A stretch of 64,000 nucleotides of DNA, taken from the NCBI RefSeq assembly GCF_023698535.1, contig NZ_JALJCL010000002.1:124001-188000 (forward strand). The letters are read 5' to 3'. Position 1 is the stretch's first letter. Each line of letters begins with the position of its first letter. Made by a program: the position numbers and the translations under genes. Shown here in pieces: positions 24,993-33,420 of the stretch. The stretch comes from Halorientalis regularis (lineage in GTDB: Archaea; Halobacteriota; Halobacteria; Halobacteriales; Haloarculaceae). Under the pieces are notes generated by a model. The model was given only the letters and a program-made list of their open reading frames with translations, searched no databases and was not told the DNA's origin.

Positions 24993-26249
24993 ATGCGGCT
25001 CGACGAGTTCATCGAGGACTTCCAGCGCGACGACTCGGCCGACCTGCGCCGGCTGGCCGAGGAGAAGTCCTACGCGATCACCGAGTACCTGGACGACGTG
25101 GAGCGCCAGCTCGACGAGACCGTCCAGGGCGACGCCCTCTTCGGGTCGACGGCCCCCTCGATCTTCGTCGGGCGGTCGAACTATCCCGACGTGTCGACCG
25201 GCCTGCTCTCGCCGGTGGCCGGCCCCGAGACCGACCCGACCGACTACGTGACCAGCGGCGAGTGGTACCAGCAGGGCTACTCCATCGACGACGTGTTTCA
25301 GCGCCGGACGGGCCTGCTCAACTCGACCCGTTCCGCCAGCGTGAACGTCGAGGACGTGTGGGACGGCTTCGTCGGCGTCCAGCGCGAGGTCGCCATCGCC
25401 GACGAACCCGTCGACGTGGAGATCGGCCTCGACGGCCAGCCCGATCTGGACGTGGATCTGGACGACATCGGCGCACCGCGTGGCCCTCGCGCCCGCGCCC
25501 GTGACGCCGAACTCGCGGAGAACCCCTCCGTCCCACTGGAAGTCGAGAAGACGCTCGAAGACGACGACTGGCGGGCCGACGGGGCGATGACCTACCTCTA
25601 CCGTCGGGGATTCGACGTGTACGAGATCAACAAGATACTCTCGGCCGGCGCGCTGGGGCAGGGCGCGAACCGCCGGCTCGTCCCGACCCGCTGGTCGATC
25701 ACCGCCGTCGACGACACCGTCGGCCAGTACCTCCGGGGGACCATCCGCAACGTCAACTCCATCGACCGGACGGAGGTCCGGGTCAACGAGTACATGGGCA
25801 ACACCTACTGGGTCATCATGACGCCCGGCCAGTGGGAGTTCGAACTCGTGGAGCTGAAAGCGCCCGGGAGCATCTGGAACCCCGACCCCGAGGCCGGCAT
25901 GTACATGGCCGCCGACAGCGAGGGCTACGAGGGCCGCACCGACTACGTCGACGAGACCTCCGGCGCGTACTACGCCACTCGGCTCGCCGTTCTCGAACAC
26001 CTGCAGGAACGCGGCCGACAGGCCAAGGTCCTCGTGGTCCGGCACGCTTCCCCCGAGTACTGGGCCCCCGTCGGCGTCTGGCAGATTCGCGAGGGCGTCC
26101 GGCACGCCTTCGAGCAGGAACTGGGCGAGGCCGAGAGCTTCCGGGACGCGCTGACCGAACTCGCGCCACACTTCCCCGTCTCGCTGGCGCAGTTGCGCCG
26201 CAAGTCCGAGCTGGTGTCGGGGTTGCAGGCACAGATCACGGACTTCTGA
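24993..26249 (+). CDS. nreA: Nre-family DNA repair protein with PIP box
   Basis: NreA proteins act in archaeal DNA repair, shown for Haloferax relatives with UvrABC-related pathways, and bind PCNA. 418 residues. Family segments include FGSTAPSIFVGRSNYPDV, YQQGYSIDDVFQRRTGLLNS, ANRRLVPTRWSITAVDDT and SGAYYATRLAVLEHL. The last seven residues, QAQITDF, fit a C-terminal PCNA-interacting (PIP) motif. No zinc finger precedes the core, favouring NreA over NreB. Alone on the plus strand after tfb. Confidence 0.9.
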   Translation: MRLDEFIEDFQRDDSADLRRLAEEKSYAITEYLDDVERQLDETVQGDALFGSTAPSIFVGRSNYPDVSTGLLSPVAGPETDPTDYVTSGEWYQQGYSIDDVFQRRTGLLNSTRSASVNVEDVWDGFVGVQREVAIADEPVDVEIGLDGQPDLDVDLDDIGAPRGPRARARDAELAENPSVPLEVEKTLEDDDWRADGAMTYLYRRGFDVYEINKILSAGALGQGANRRLVPTRWSITAVDDTVGQYLRGTIRNVNSIDRTEVRVNEYMGNTYWVIMTPGQWEFELVELKAPGSIWNPDPEAGMYMAADSEGYEGRTDYVDETSGAYYATRLAVLEHLQERGRQAKVLVVRHASPEYWAPVGVWQIREGVRHAFEQELGEAESFRDALTELAPHFPVSLAQLRRKSELVSGLQAQITDF

Positions 26250-26307
26250 ACCGTCGCGCTCGCGCCACGCCGACAGAGTGAAGCGCGCGCCGTGAGTACC
26301 GGCGCGC

Positions 26308-26574
26308 ATGGTCGCGCCCTCGGTTCCGTCGCCTGCAGCCCTCCCTGCCGGTCCGCTGGTCGTCCCCGGCGTTCCAGGTGCGCCGGAACTGTTCGTCATC
26401 CTGCTGATCGCGATCCTCCTCTTTGGCCTCCCGCTGGTACTCGTCGCCGGCGGGTACTTCTATCTCCGCCGGGACGAGAGTATCGAAGAACTGGAGCAAC
26501 GGATCGCCGACCTCGAAGCCGAACGGGCGGCTGGCAACGACGAACCCGCCGGGACGGACGACGAGCAGTCCTAG
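26308..26574 (+). CDS. Small single-pass membrane protein with coiled-coil tail
   Basis: 88 residues: a proline/alanine-rich start, one hydrophobic helix (ELFVILLIAILLFGLPLVLV), then an acidic coiled-coil-like tail (RDESIEELEQRIADLEAERAA). The helix start PELFVILLIAILLFG recalls TatA, but the basic amphipathic helix of TatA is absent, so I do not call it that. Its TAG stop shares CTAG with the convergent DUF302 gene. Confidence 0.65.
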   Translation: MVAPSVPSPAALPAGPLVVPGVPGAPELFVILLIAILLFGLPLVLVAGGYFYLRRDESIEELEQRIADLEAERAAGNDEPAGTDDEQS

Positions 26575-27008
26575 AGGTTCTCGAAGGCTTCGTCGACGAG
26601 TTCGCCAGTCGTCGCGACGATGTCGGCCCACGCCTCGTCGTCTTCGGCCAGGCCGAGCAGGCGGGCGACGCGCATGATCGAGAGGTGGTACACTTCCTGT
26701 GTCCCGGGTTCGGCTTCGCGGACGATCACGTTACACGGCATCAGCCCGCCGAGTTCGATGCACTCGTCGAGCGCGCGGTCGGCCACCTCCGGGTTGCAGG
26801 CCCCGAGGACGTAGTAGGGGTCGCGGTCGGCACCGATCTTTTCGGCCAGCATGTCCGAGACGGAGAACTCGACGGCGACGCCAAAGCCGGCGTCGGCGAA
26901 GGTCTCTCGGGTGTGCTCGATGGCCTCGTCGTGGTCCATCGAAAGCGTCGCGCGTTTCTCGCCGATGTCACCGGACTCGATCAGACTGGGATCTACGGGT
27001 AGCGTCAT
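26571..27008 (-). CDS. DUF302-domain protein
   Basis: A 145-residue protein matching the DUF302 fold: DHDEAIEHTRETFADAGFGVAVEF near the N-terminus and YVLGACNPEVADRALDECIELGGLMPCNVIVRE in the middle, the latter with two cysteines of the kind seen in many family members. Often proposed to bind a small ligand or metal and found near redox systems; function unproven. Start ATG 27008 has a T-rich box (GCTTTTTGCCC) about 27-35 bases upstream on the minus strand. Confidence 0.88.
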   Translation of the reverse strand: MTLPVDPSLIESGDIGEKRATLSMDHDEAIEHTRETFADAGFGVAVEFSVSDMLAEKIGADRDPYYVLGACNPEVADRALDECIELGGLMPCNVIVREAEPGTQEVYHLSIMRVARLLGLAEDDEAWADIVATTGELVDEAFENL

Positions 27009-27141
27009 CGTCGAAGATCGATCGTCTGCGGGCAAAAAGCTACCTGAACCACGCGTCGAGGCGGCCCCGGACTCGTTCTCGGTATCGTCGTGGGACGGAG
27101 GTCGGGACACTCCGGAAGAGGCCGCTCACTCCCGTCGATGC

Positions 27142-28845
27142 TTACTGTCCGGTAGAGTCGGCTAGCCCTGCCGGCGACTGGTCACCAGTGACCGAGGCCG
27201 TCAGGTCCGTCGGCGCACCAGTGATCACGAGCCGGAACCCATCGCCGTACTCCAGATCGACCGTGACGTCCCAGCCCTGCGTCCGGACCAGCATCTCCAG
27301 GTTCGGGAGGATCATACCGGTGTCCGCGTCGGGAACGGCCCTGCCGTACTGGAAGAACGCTTCCACGTCCGTCTCGTCCGGGGTGTCGCCGTCGTCGACG
27401 ATCTCGAATCCGTCGTCCCGGAGTGTGACGGTGACAGTCGCTGCGTCGTTGTACGCGGCGAACTCGAACCCGTACCGGAGTATCTTGCGGAGGCGGCCCT
27501 CGTCCGCCCGGATACTGCCGTCACCGCTCACAGCGAGTTCGAGGTCGCCCGTCTCGGCGTCGGTGAACGCATCCCTGGCCACCGTGGCGAACGGAACCGA
27601 CTGCACATCCTCGACCGTCTGTCCCTCCCTGGCCAAGACCGAGAGGTCGTCCACGGTGTCGGCCATCGAGCGCGAGCTCTCCGAAGCCTTGACCAGCGAC
27701 TCGTTGGCTTCCTGCACGTTTCCGTTCCCCAGCGCTCTGTCCGCGTGTGCCAACCGGCCTTCGACGACCTGCAGCGTGTTGAGGAGGTTGTGCCTGATGG
27801 CCGCCGCGAACCCTTCGAGCTGTGCGTTGTGTCGCTTCAGCTCCCGGCGTCGCGTTTCCGCTTCCGTCACGTCCGTGAACACCACCGACCGAACGATGTT
27901 CGTCTGCCCGAGCGTCGCGGATATATCGTTGATCAGGTAGTACCGCGTGTCACCGTCGCGGTTCCATTCGAGGACCTGCTCCGTATCGCCGAGCCGTTCG
28001 GCCGCCGCCGGGAAGACCGAATCGAACGGTTCTCCGGTGGCGTCGGCGAGCATGGGGAACTCCCGGTCGGCCCGGTCACTGGTGCGCTGTATCCGACCCT
28101 CGGGACCGATGTGGACGATCGCTTCGTCGACGTCCTTCGCGAGCTGGACGGCGAAAAACCGGTCTTTGAACAGGTAAAGGACGCCGACTGCGAACACGGC
28201 GACACCGAGTGGTTCGTAGTTGACGTCCAGCAACACGTCGGTCGCGAACCCCGTGACGTCGAGTGCGACCGGGACAGCAGTCGCGGCCCCGAGGACGGCG
28301 AGCGGTGTCGTGTCGTAGTTCGCCTCCAGAAACATCTCGTAGAGCATGAACAGTCCGACGCTGGCCAGCGAGTAAGCGATGCCCGAGACGAGCCAGTGGA
28401 TGATCCCGTGTTCGACCGCCAAGTGTAGGAACGGCGTCGCGGTCAGTTCGGTCGCGAAGTACAGCCCGTGGATCGGGTTCGTCAGTTTGATTCCGACGAT
28501 CACCAGATACACGGCGACGGCGGTGTCCCGGTAAAGCCGATTCTTGTGGAACGACCGACCGGTGTAGGCCGAACAGAAGTACAACCACGCGCCGACCGTC
28601 GCCAGGCCGACGATGAGGCTGAGTTCGTACATCCAGTAAGCGACGGCTGGACTCGGAACGACGAGCAGCCCCAGCTCGAAAAACGCCCACCCGCCGGTGG
28701 TGGCCAGCAAGGCGACCAGCCCACGGCTCGTTTCGTCGTCCTCGATCTTCCTGGCCCGCATCGCAGCGACGAGACACACGACCGTCGCAGCGCCAAACAT
28801 CAGGAAATACCCGAGAAATTGCCAGGACCAATCCGTAGGTAGCAT
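27142..28845 (-). CDS. 7TM-PAS histidine kinase-like sensor with degenerate ATP-binding domain
   Basis: 567 residues: seven N-terminal membrane helices to about residue 228 (histidine kinase N-terminal 7TM type), a PAS-like domain (about 235-330), a phosphoacceptor helix with AIRHNLLNTLQVVEGRL (H352), and a C-terminal HATPase-like domain. In the last domain the usual N-box asparagines are missing (RLRKILRYGFEFAAYN), the G1 motif reads DDGDTPDET and the G2 glycines are gone (DADTGMILPNLEM), although the fold seems kept. It may sense without autophosphorylating. No response regulator is adjacent. A minus-strand TATA-like CAAATACTAATG lies about 24-35 bases upstream. Confidence 0.85.
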   Translation of the reverse strand: MLPTDWSWQFLGYFLMFGAATVVCLVAAMRARKIEDDETSRGLVALLATTGGWAFFELGLLVVPSPAVAYWMYELSLIVGLATVGAWLYFCSAYTGRSFHKNRLYRDTAVAVYLVIVGIKLTNPIHGLYFATELTATPFLHLAVEHGIIHWLVSGIAYSLASVGLFMLYEMFLEANYDTTPLAVLGAATAVPVALDVTGFATDVLLDVNYEPLGVAVFAVGVLYLFKDRFFAVQLAKDVDEAIVHIGPEGRIQRTSDRADREFPMLADATGEPFDSVFPAAAERLGDTEQVLEWNRDGDTRYYLINDISATLGQTNIVRSVVFTDVTEAETRRRELKRHNAQLEGFAAAIRHNLLNTLQVVEGRLAHADRALGNGNVQEANESLVKASESSRSMADTVDDLSVLAREGQTVEDVQSVPFATVARDAFTDAETGDLELAVSGDGSIRADEGRLRKILRYGFEFAAYNDAATVTVTLRDDGFEIVDDGDTPDETDVEAFFQYGRAVPDADTGMILPNLEMLVRTQGWDVTVDLEYGDGFRLVITGAPTDLTASVTGDQSPAGLADSTGQ

Positions 28846-29178
28846 CGTTCTCTAGTTGGGCCAGACAACATTAGTATTTGCTCCGCTATTTCATTGTATG
28901 ATAATCGAAAGTGCCGTCCAGAGTTCCTGAGAATGCAGAAAACTTCGTTCGAAATCAGTTGTCGAAATATACTATCGAGATAGAGTCGTGGGTCGAGAGT
29001 CGTCGTGCCCCCGTACGTAGGGGGCGCGATATGTCGGAATACGAGACAACTATTGGGTGGAGCGAACCGAGACGGTACTCGGTCGGTCCTGGGTAGTGGA
29101 TCGGTTCGGTCCGTCGGTGACGCCGGAAGTGGTGAACGATGTCCACGTTTGGCCGGGCATTCGACCGAAAGCCGGGGA
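28846..29178. other. A/T-rich intergenic region with hairpin
   Basis: About 330 bases between the sensor kinase start and the DUF5789 stop. The part from 28860 to about 29000 is markedly richer in A/T than its surroundings. It carries the kinase promoter and a perfect hairpin at 29007-29025. A 61-codon plus-strand frame exists but has no coding character that I trust. A non-coding RNA or relic of an insertion is possible. Confidence 0.45.
29007..29025. repeat. Perfect GC hairpin in A/T-rich spacer
   Basis: GCCCCC and GGGGGC pair over six bases with loop GTACGTA, which is itself almost self-complementary. It has no following oligo-T, so it is not a standard terminator. Confidence 0.5.
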
Positions 29179-29466
29179 TTACTCGGCGGTCGGGACGGGG
29201 CCGGTGCCGACGACCTCGCGGACCGATTCCTCGAACTCTTGGCGGCGCTGGAAGTAGGTCTCCTCGACTTCGTCGAGTACGTCGCCGAGGTCGCGGGGGC
29301 CGTCGGGCGTCCGGATGGTCGTGTCGCCCTCGCGCTGCTGGATGTAGCTCTTTTTCGCGCCCCACATCAGTCGCGCCGAGACCTGCGCCAGCGGCACACC
29401 CTCGACTGGTTCGCCGTCACCGAGCTCGACGGCAGGCCCCTCGTCTTCGGATTCGTCCTCAGCCAT
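29179..29466 (-). CDS. DUF5789 family protein
   Basis: A 95-residue acidic soluble protein of a family restricted to haloarchaea. Typical phrases are VELGDGEPVEGVPLAQVSARL, GDTTIRTPDGPRDLGDVL and a C-terminal EFEESVREVVGTGPVP. Function unknown. Start set at ATG 29466; a box AACTAATC sits 24-34 bases upstream on the minus strand. It lies downstream of cetZ on the same strand but with its own promoter-like element. Confidence 0.85.
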   Translation of the reverse strand: MAEDESEDEGPAVELGDGEPVEGVPLAQVSARLMWGAKKSYIQQREGDTTIRTPDGPRDLGDVLDEVEETYFQRRQEFEESVREVVGTGPVPTAE

Positions 29467-29554
29467 GACTGGCACTTCTCGGGGGCGCTGATTAGTTGTT
29501 TCGAAGAGCTACGAGACAGACACCAGCGTCGAAAAATCCGACAGGCGGCCGGGG

Positions 29555-30634
29555 CTACATCAGGTCGTCGAGTTCGTCGTTCTGGAAGGCGTCTTCGGCG
29601 CTCTCCTGAGGGTCCTCCTGCTGTTTGCTGGCCTCGCGGGCCCGGTCCATGAACTCCTGGACGCGCTGGGAGCGTTCGACGCCGCCCAGCAGGACCAGCG
29701 CGGCGATGCGCTCGCTACTGAGTGGGAAGTCGCCACCCCGAACTTCGAGGCTACCGGTCTCCTCTTCGAGCCACTTGCGGGCGCGTTCGACACCTTTGCG
29801 GGCGATGCGGTCGGGGTGGCCGGCGATCACGAGGAGGGCTTTGTCGGCTTCGACGGCCTGGGGGAGGGAGGTGCCGGTGAGGAGGGCTTTCCGCGCGGTG
29901 GAGGTGATGGCGTTGATGTTCTCGCCGGCGTCCTCGTCGGCCAGCGCGGAGGCGTAGCCCAGCGAGGCGATGCCCCCGTTTTTGAGCGTGTTGATGATCT
30001 CGCTGGAGTCGACGACCGATTCGCCGACGCCTTCGACGATCTCACCGGCCGCCAGCAACAGGCCGACGCGTTCGGCGATGCGGTCGTTGATCGCCGCGAA
30101 CCCTTCCTCGATGCTCTCCTCGGAGGTCTTCCAGGCGTCGTTGTCGATGACGAGGACGGAGTCGGCTTCCCTGGTGAATGTCTTCAGCGAGCGGCCGGCG
30201 TTGGCCTGGTAGATCGCACCCTCGTCGCGGCCGGGGAGGACCGCGAGGCCGTAGATCGGCATCGTGTAGACGCGTTTGAGTTCGCGGGCGAGCATGGGCG
30301 CGCCGCCGCTCCCGGTGCCACCGCCGAGGCCGGCGACGACGAAGACGGCGTCGGCTTCGCTGGTGACACGGCCGTCGAGTTCGTCCATGACCTCGGTGGC
30401 CTCTGCCTGCATGATCTCGGCCCCGAGTTCGTTGTCGCCACCGACGCCGTGTCCTTTCACCCGGTCCTGCCCGATCAGCATCGTGTCGATGTCGAGATTC
30501 TGGAGGTCCGCACGCGCCGTGTTGACCGCGAAGGCACCCTGGACCGCCTCGAATCCGCGGTCGTAGTCGAATTCCGCGAGGGCCTGCGCGATCTTCCCTC
30601 CTGCTTGTCCGACACCAATCAGGACGACTTTCAT
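29555..30634 (-). CDS. cetZ: CetZ tubulin-like cytoskeletal GTPase
   Basis: CetZ proteins are FtsZ/tubulin-superfamily GTPases that shape haloarchaeal cells and affect motility rather than division. 359 residues: N-terminal nucleotide-binding IGVGQAGGKIAQALAEF, the tubulin signature GLGGGTGSGGAP (GGGTGSG at 104-110), and an acidic C-terminal tail (QQEDPQESAEDAFQNDELDD). The GVGGDNELG and VNTARADLQNL segments distinguish it from FtsZ. Start ATG 30634 has a TATA-like TTTGATTAG about 23-32 bases upstream. Which CetZ paralogue it is cannot be decided here. Confidence 0.93.
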   Translation of the reverse strand: MKVVLIGVGQAGGKIAQALAEFDYDRGFEAVQGAFAVNTARADLQNLDIDTMLIGQDRVKGHGVGGDNELGAEIMQAEATEVMDELDGRVTSEADAVFVVAGLGGGTGSGGAPMLARELKRVYTMPIYGLAVLPGRDEGAIYQANAGRSLKTFTREADSVLVIDNDAWKTSEESIEEGFAAINDRIAERVGLLLAAGEIVEGVGESVVDSSEIINTLKNGGIASLGYASALADEDAGENINAITSTARKALLTGTSLPQAVEADKALLVIAGHPDRIARKGVERARKWLEEETGSLEVRGGDFPLSSERIAALVLLGGVERSQRVQEFMDRAREASKQQEDPQESAEDAFQNDELDDLM

Positions 30635-30681
30635 ATCATCACCAACGTGAGTCCGACTAATCAAAGGTGGGGGCGGGCCGA

Positions 30682-32172
30682 CTACCGCTTCATATCGAGA
30701 TCGAAGTCGAAGACCAGCTCGTTGCGCCCCGCCTCGGCCGGAATCCCGAGTTCGGCGTTGATCTGGTTGCTGATGTTGATGTATCCGTAGACTTCGCCAC
30801 AATCCTTGGCACTCCCGACGGCGAAGTCGTTGGAGACGACGGTGGTCTCGTTGGCGTCGTTCAACCGCATGCCCGAGACGAGGTCGGTCGACGAGCTCGG
30901 TGATTTCGGCTCGTAACTTTTCTCCGTCGAGAGCCGCAGCGGGACGTTCGGGATGTGGCAGGTGTCGTCCGAGATCGGGTCACCGCGTTGCGCCCACGGG
31001 ACGCCGACGTGGTCGACGTTCCAGACGGTGACGTTTATCTCGGCGGTGCCCTGGCCGGTGATCTCACCCGTCGTCAGGTCGAACGTGCCCGACACCCCGT
31101 CGGTCGTGGTGATGTTGGCGGCGTAGTATGCGGCACCGACCGCCGTGTCGGTGATCGACCCGGTGACCCGCGAGGTCTGGAACTCGCCCTCCCAGGTGTC
31201 GGTCTCCGCCGAGACGTTGCCGGTCAGGACGATGCACGGGTCGATGGGCAGGTAGTCCGGGTGTTGCTGGACGTACTCGCCGGTCGGCTTGAAGTTCCGA
31301 CACTCGGTGAAGTCGATCACGAACGAGTCGTTGCCGATCCCGGTGTGCAGATACCCGGTCTCGCCTTCCACGTATCCCCTGAACGACGACGGTCGGAAGG
31401 GCAACACCGTCCCGCCGTCGCCGCCGTCCGACTCGTTCACGACGCTCACGCTCGTCGTGGCGGTGTCGTTGGCGGTCGTGACCGTCGCGGTGTACTCGCC
31501 CGCGTCGCCGGGCTGTGGCGTCCACGACAGGGAGACGGTGGTAGTCGCCCCGGCCGCGAGATCGACCTGCCGGCTGTCCGCGGACTGGCCGTCGACGGTG
31601 AGTTCCACAGTCCCCGTTCCGTCTCCGGAACCGGTGTTCTCGACTGTCGCGACGACGGTGAGCGTCGCCGTCTCCTCGACCGGGGAATTCGTGTCCGTGA
31701 CCGTCGGCACCAGAACCACGCTGGCCTGCTCGTCACCGGTATCGCCATCGCCAGTGTCGTCGCCATCGTCGGGTTCGCTGTCGCCGTCGTCACCGAAGTC
31801 GGACGACGGTGCGTCGTCGCCGTCCGTGCCACCGAAGGAGGGGGCGTCGTCGCCGTCACCGAACCCGAAAATCGGCGCGTCACCGTCATCGCCGCCGAAG
31901 CTAAAACCCGGTTCGTCGTCCCCGCCACCGAAGCTGAAGCCCGGTTCGTCACGGTCGTCACCGCCGAAATCGAAGTCGGGACTCCCGTCGGCGAACTCGA
32001 AGTCGACCGACGAGTCGGGACCGGCGTCGAAGTCGAACTGTCGTTCCGTACTGTCGGCGTCGCCGTCGTCGACCTGTGCGACTGCCGTGCCGATACCGGC
32101 GGTCGCGACGAGCGCGGCCGTGAACAGCGTCACCAACGTCACCGTTACCGTGTGGATGTCTGTGTCGTGCAT
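30682..32172 (-). CDS. Secreted protein with FG-rich acidic repeats and CARDB-like domain
   Basis: 496 residues. A Sec-type signal peptide (MHDTDIHTVTVTLVTLFTAA, cleavage near AVAQ at 31-33) is followed by an acidic low-complexity region at about 47-149 with imperfect repeats of the type DDEPGFSFGG, then a CARDB-like beta-sandwich (about 150-265: ATVENTGSGDGTGTVELTVDG). The C-terminal 230 residues hold four cysteines and many N-glycosylation sequons (NVSAET, NITTTD, NVTVW, NETTV, NISNQ). No PGF-CTERM or transmembrane anchor is seen, so it may be released or held by partners. Divergent from the pilus-like locus, with palindromes in between. Function unknown. Confidence 0.75.
   Translation of the reverse strand: MHDTDIHTVTVTLVTLFTAALVATAGIGTAVAQVDDGDADSTERQFDFDAGPDSSVDFEFADGSPDFDFGGDDRDEPGFSFGGGDDEPGFSFGGDDGDAPIFGFGDGDDAPSFGGTDGDDAPSSDFGDDGDSEPDDGDDTGDGDTGDEQASVVLVPTVTDTNSPVEETATLTVVATVENTGSGDGTGTVELTVDGQSADSRQVDLAAGATTTVSLSWTPQPGDAGEYTATVTTANDTATTSVSVVNESDGGDGGTVLPFRPSSFRGYVEGETGYLHTGIGNDSFVIDFTECRNFKPTGEYVQQHPDYLPIDPCIVLTGNVSAETDTWEGEFQTSRVTGSITDTAVGAAYYAANITTTDGVSGTFDLTTGEITGQGTAEINVTVWNVDHVGVPWAQRGDPISDDTCHIPNVPLRLSTEKSYEPKSPSSSTDLVSGMRLNDANETTVVSNDFAVGSAKDCGEVYGYINISNQINAELGIPAEAGRNELVFDFDLDMKR
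31726..32034 (-). repeat. Imperfect repeats coding for D/F/G-rich segment
   Basis: Within the secreted protein, units such as EPGFSFGG, APIFGFGDG and APSFGGTDG recur about every 10-12 residues, embedded in aspartate. The nucleotide sequence repeats as well, with CCGAAGCTGAAGCCCGG-like blocks, so expansion by slippage or recombination is likely. Confidence 0.65.
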
Positions 32173-32227
32173 GGCTGGTAAGTCCCCGCGAGAGCGCCTC
32201 GCGTGCGTCGGAGCCCGCACCGAGCGG

Positions 32228-32257
32228 TTTGTTACTATCGCTGTAGCGCGTAACTAA
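32228..32257. promoter_or_regulatory. Nested palindrome between secreted protein and pilus-like operon
   Basis: TTTGTTAC and GTAACTAA form 8-base arms with one mismatch; between them CGCT-GT-AGCG is a perfect inner palindrome. It lies 56-85 bases upstream of the minus-strand gene and 67-96 upstream of the plus-strand one. A/T content on the left could serve as the minus-strand TATA. Confidence 0.45.
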
Positions 32258-32277
32258 CACCGAACCGGGTATTCAAT

Positions 32278-32290
32278 CTTGGGACCCAAG
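32278..32290 (+). promoter_or_regulatory. Palindrome upstream of the pilus-like operon
   Basis: CTTGGG-A-CCCAAG is a perfect 6-base inverted repeat around one base, 34-46 bases before the ATG at 32324 and just upstream of TTGAAATAC (about -22 to -30), the likely TATA box. Position fits an operator or activator site. Confidence 0.45.
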
Positions 32291-32323
32291 CGTTGAAATA
32301 CCGGTACGGGACCAGCCACGATT

Positions 32324-32926
32324 ATGGACGAAGACGACGTGGAAGCACGGCTCGAAGCGGTCGAACGGGCGCTCGCCGACGGGGAGACGGACCTGGCGGC
32401 GGTCGCCGAGGCCGCCGAACGCGAGCGCGAACTCGACGAACTGCGGGGGCGGGTCGACGACCTCGAATCCCAGCTTACGGACCTGGCTGCCAGCGTCCAG
32501 GCAGTGCGCGGGTACGTCGGCAACGTCCGAACCGTCAACCGCGACGTGGAGCGCCGGGCCGACACCGCCCTCGCCAAGGTCGAAGAACTGGAGCGTCACG
32601 GGACCGACCGCAACCGCCGGTATCCGCACGACGACGCCGATGAAACGGGCCAGCACGATGGCCAGTCACGAGTCGACGGAAGAGACGACGACTCGCCCGA
32701 ATCACCCGGAGATATCGCACGTCGGATCACCGGTCGAGACGAGAGCAAGCAGGAACGACGGCCACCGTGTGACGGGAGCGGTCGTGGCGGCGTGAGACGA
32801 CAGCCAGACCGATCCGAGAGGCGCGCGCATCCACGGGATCGGAGCGATACCGCAACCGGCCCGGGACGGCACGACGACGACGAGAACGGGGGCGGCTTCC
32901 TCTCCGACTTGCGTGACGCGCTCTGA
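32324..32926 (+). CDS. Coiled-coil protein heading the pilus-like locus
   Basis: 200 residues. The first 95 are a heptad-rich coiled coil (EARLEAVERALADGETDLAA, ELDELRGRVDDLESQLTDLA) with no membrane segment; the rest is charged and disordered, ending GGGFLSDLRDAL. I believe it belongs to the haloarchaeal coiled-coil family DUF7310 (number from memory). Its TGA overlaps the ATG of the next gene (TGATG). As the first gene of the locus it may be a cytoplasmic adaptor for the ATPase or platform; that is inference from position. Confidence 0.72.
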   Translation: MDEDDVEARLEAVERALADGETDLAAVAEAAERERELDELRGRVDDLESQLTDLAASVQAVRGYVGNVRTVNRDVERRADTALAKVEELERHGTDRNRRYPHDDADETGQHDGQSRVDGRDDDSPESPGDIARRITGRDESKQERRPPCDGSGRGGVRRQPDRSERRAHPRDRSDTATGPGRHDDDENGGGFLSDLRDAL

Positions 32927-33420
32927 TGCTCCGAGTGGTCGTGGCGGTCGTTCTCGCGTCGGCACTGCTCGCGGCCAGTCTGCCGGGGATCGAGCTGGCA
33001 GCCCGTGAGCGCAGTGAGGCGACGCTCACGGCCGACGCTGACCGGCTCCGGACGGCCATCGCGGACCTCCGGCACCGTGAGACCGCTGTAGGCAACGGGC
33101 CTGGTGCGCGCCGGGTCGTCACGGTCGAGATTCCGGCACGATTCCGGACGACCACCGGTGTCACAGCGCTCTCGCTCGGCGGCGCCCCGGAGCAGGCGCG
33201 TTCGGTCAGTCGATCAGCCGTCGATCTCGCGTGGCGAGTTCATGGCGGCGAGGTCAAGACGCGGCGACTCCCCGGGGTCCGGGTAGCCCACTATCGAGAT
33301 GGCCGTATCCGCGACGAGCCGCTGGTTCTGGAATCGCCGGGTCAACACCGGATCGCGTTGACGCGCATCGAACGCGACGGCGAGCGACTGATCGCGGTCC
33401 GGCGGCTCCCCGAGATTTAA
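32926..33420 (+). CDS. Small membrane-anchored protein of pilus-like locus
   Basis: 164 residues with one N-terminal hydrophobic helix (MLRVVVAVVLASALLAASLP), then GIELAARERSEATLTADADRL, a pattern like the N-terminal alpha-helix of pilin-like proteins, followed by a beta-rich domain (RRVVTVEIPARF, HRIALTRIERDGERLIAV). Probably DUF7311 (from memory). No class III peptidase site (K/R-G before the helix) is evident, so I call it pseudopilin-like only tentatively. A TATA-like palindrome for the next gene overlaps its stop codon. Confidence 0.7.
   Translation: MLRVVVAVVLASALLAASLPGIELAARERSEATLTADADRLRTAIADLRHRETAVGNGPGARRVVTVEIPARFRTTTGVTALSLGGAPEQARSVSRSAVDLAWRVHGGEVKTRRLPGVRVAHYRDGRIRDEPLVLESPGQHRIALTRIERDGERLIAVRRLPEI

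Noticed and set aside
26308-26574. TatA-type translocase subunit
   Set aside because: The hydrophobic start is similar, but the basic amphipathic helix following the membrane segment in TatA is missing.
28911-29096. 61-codon plus-strand frame in the A/T-rich spacer
   Set aside because: Codon use differs from all neighbours, no promoter at the right distance, no similarity recognised.
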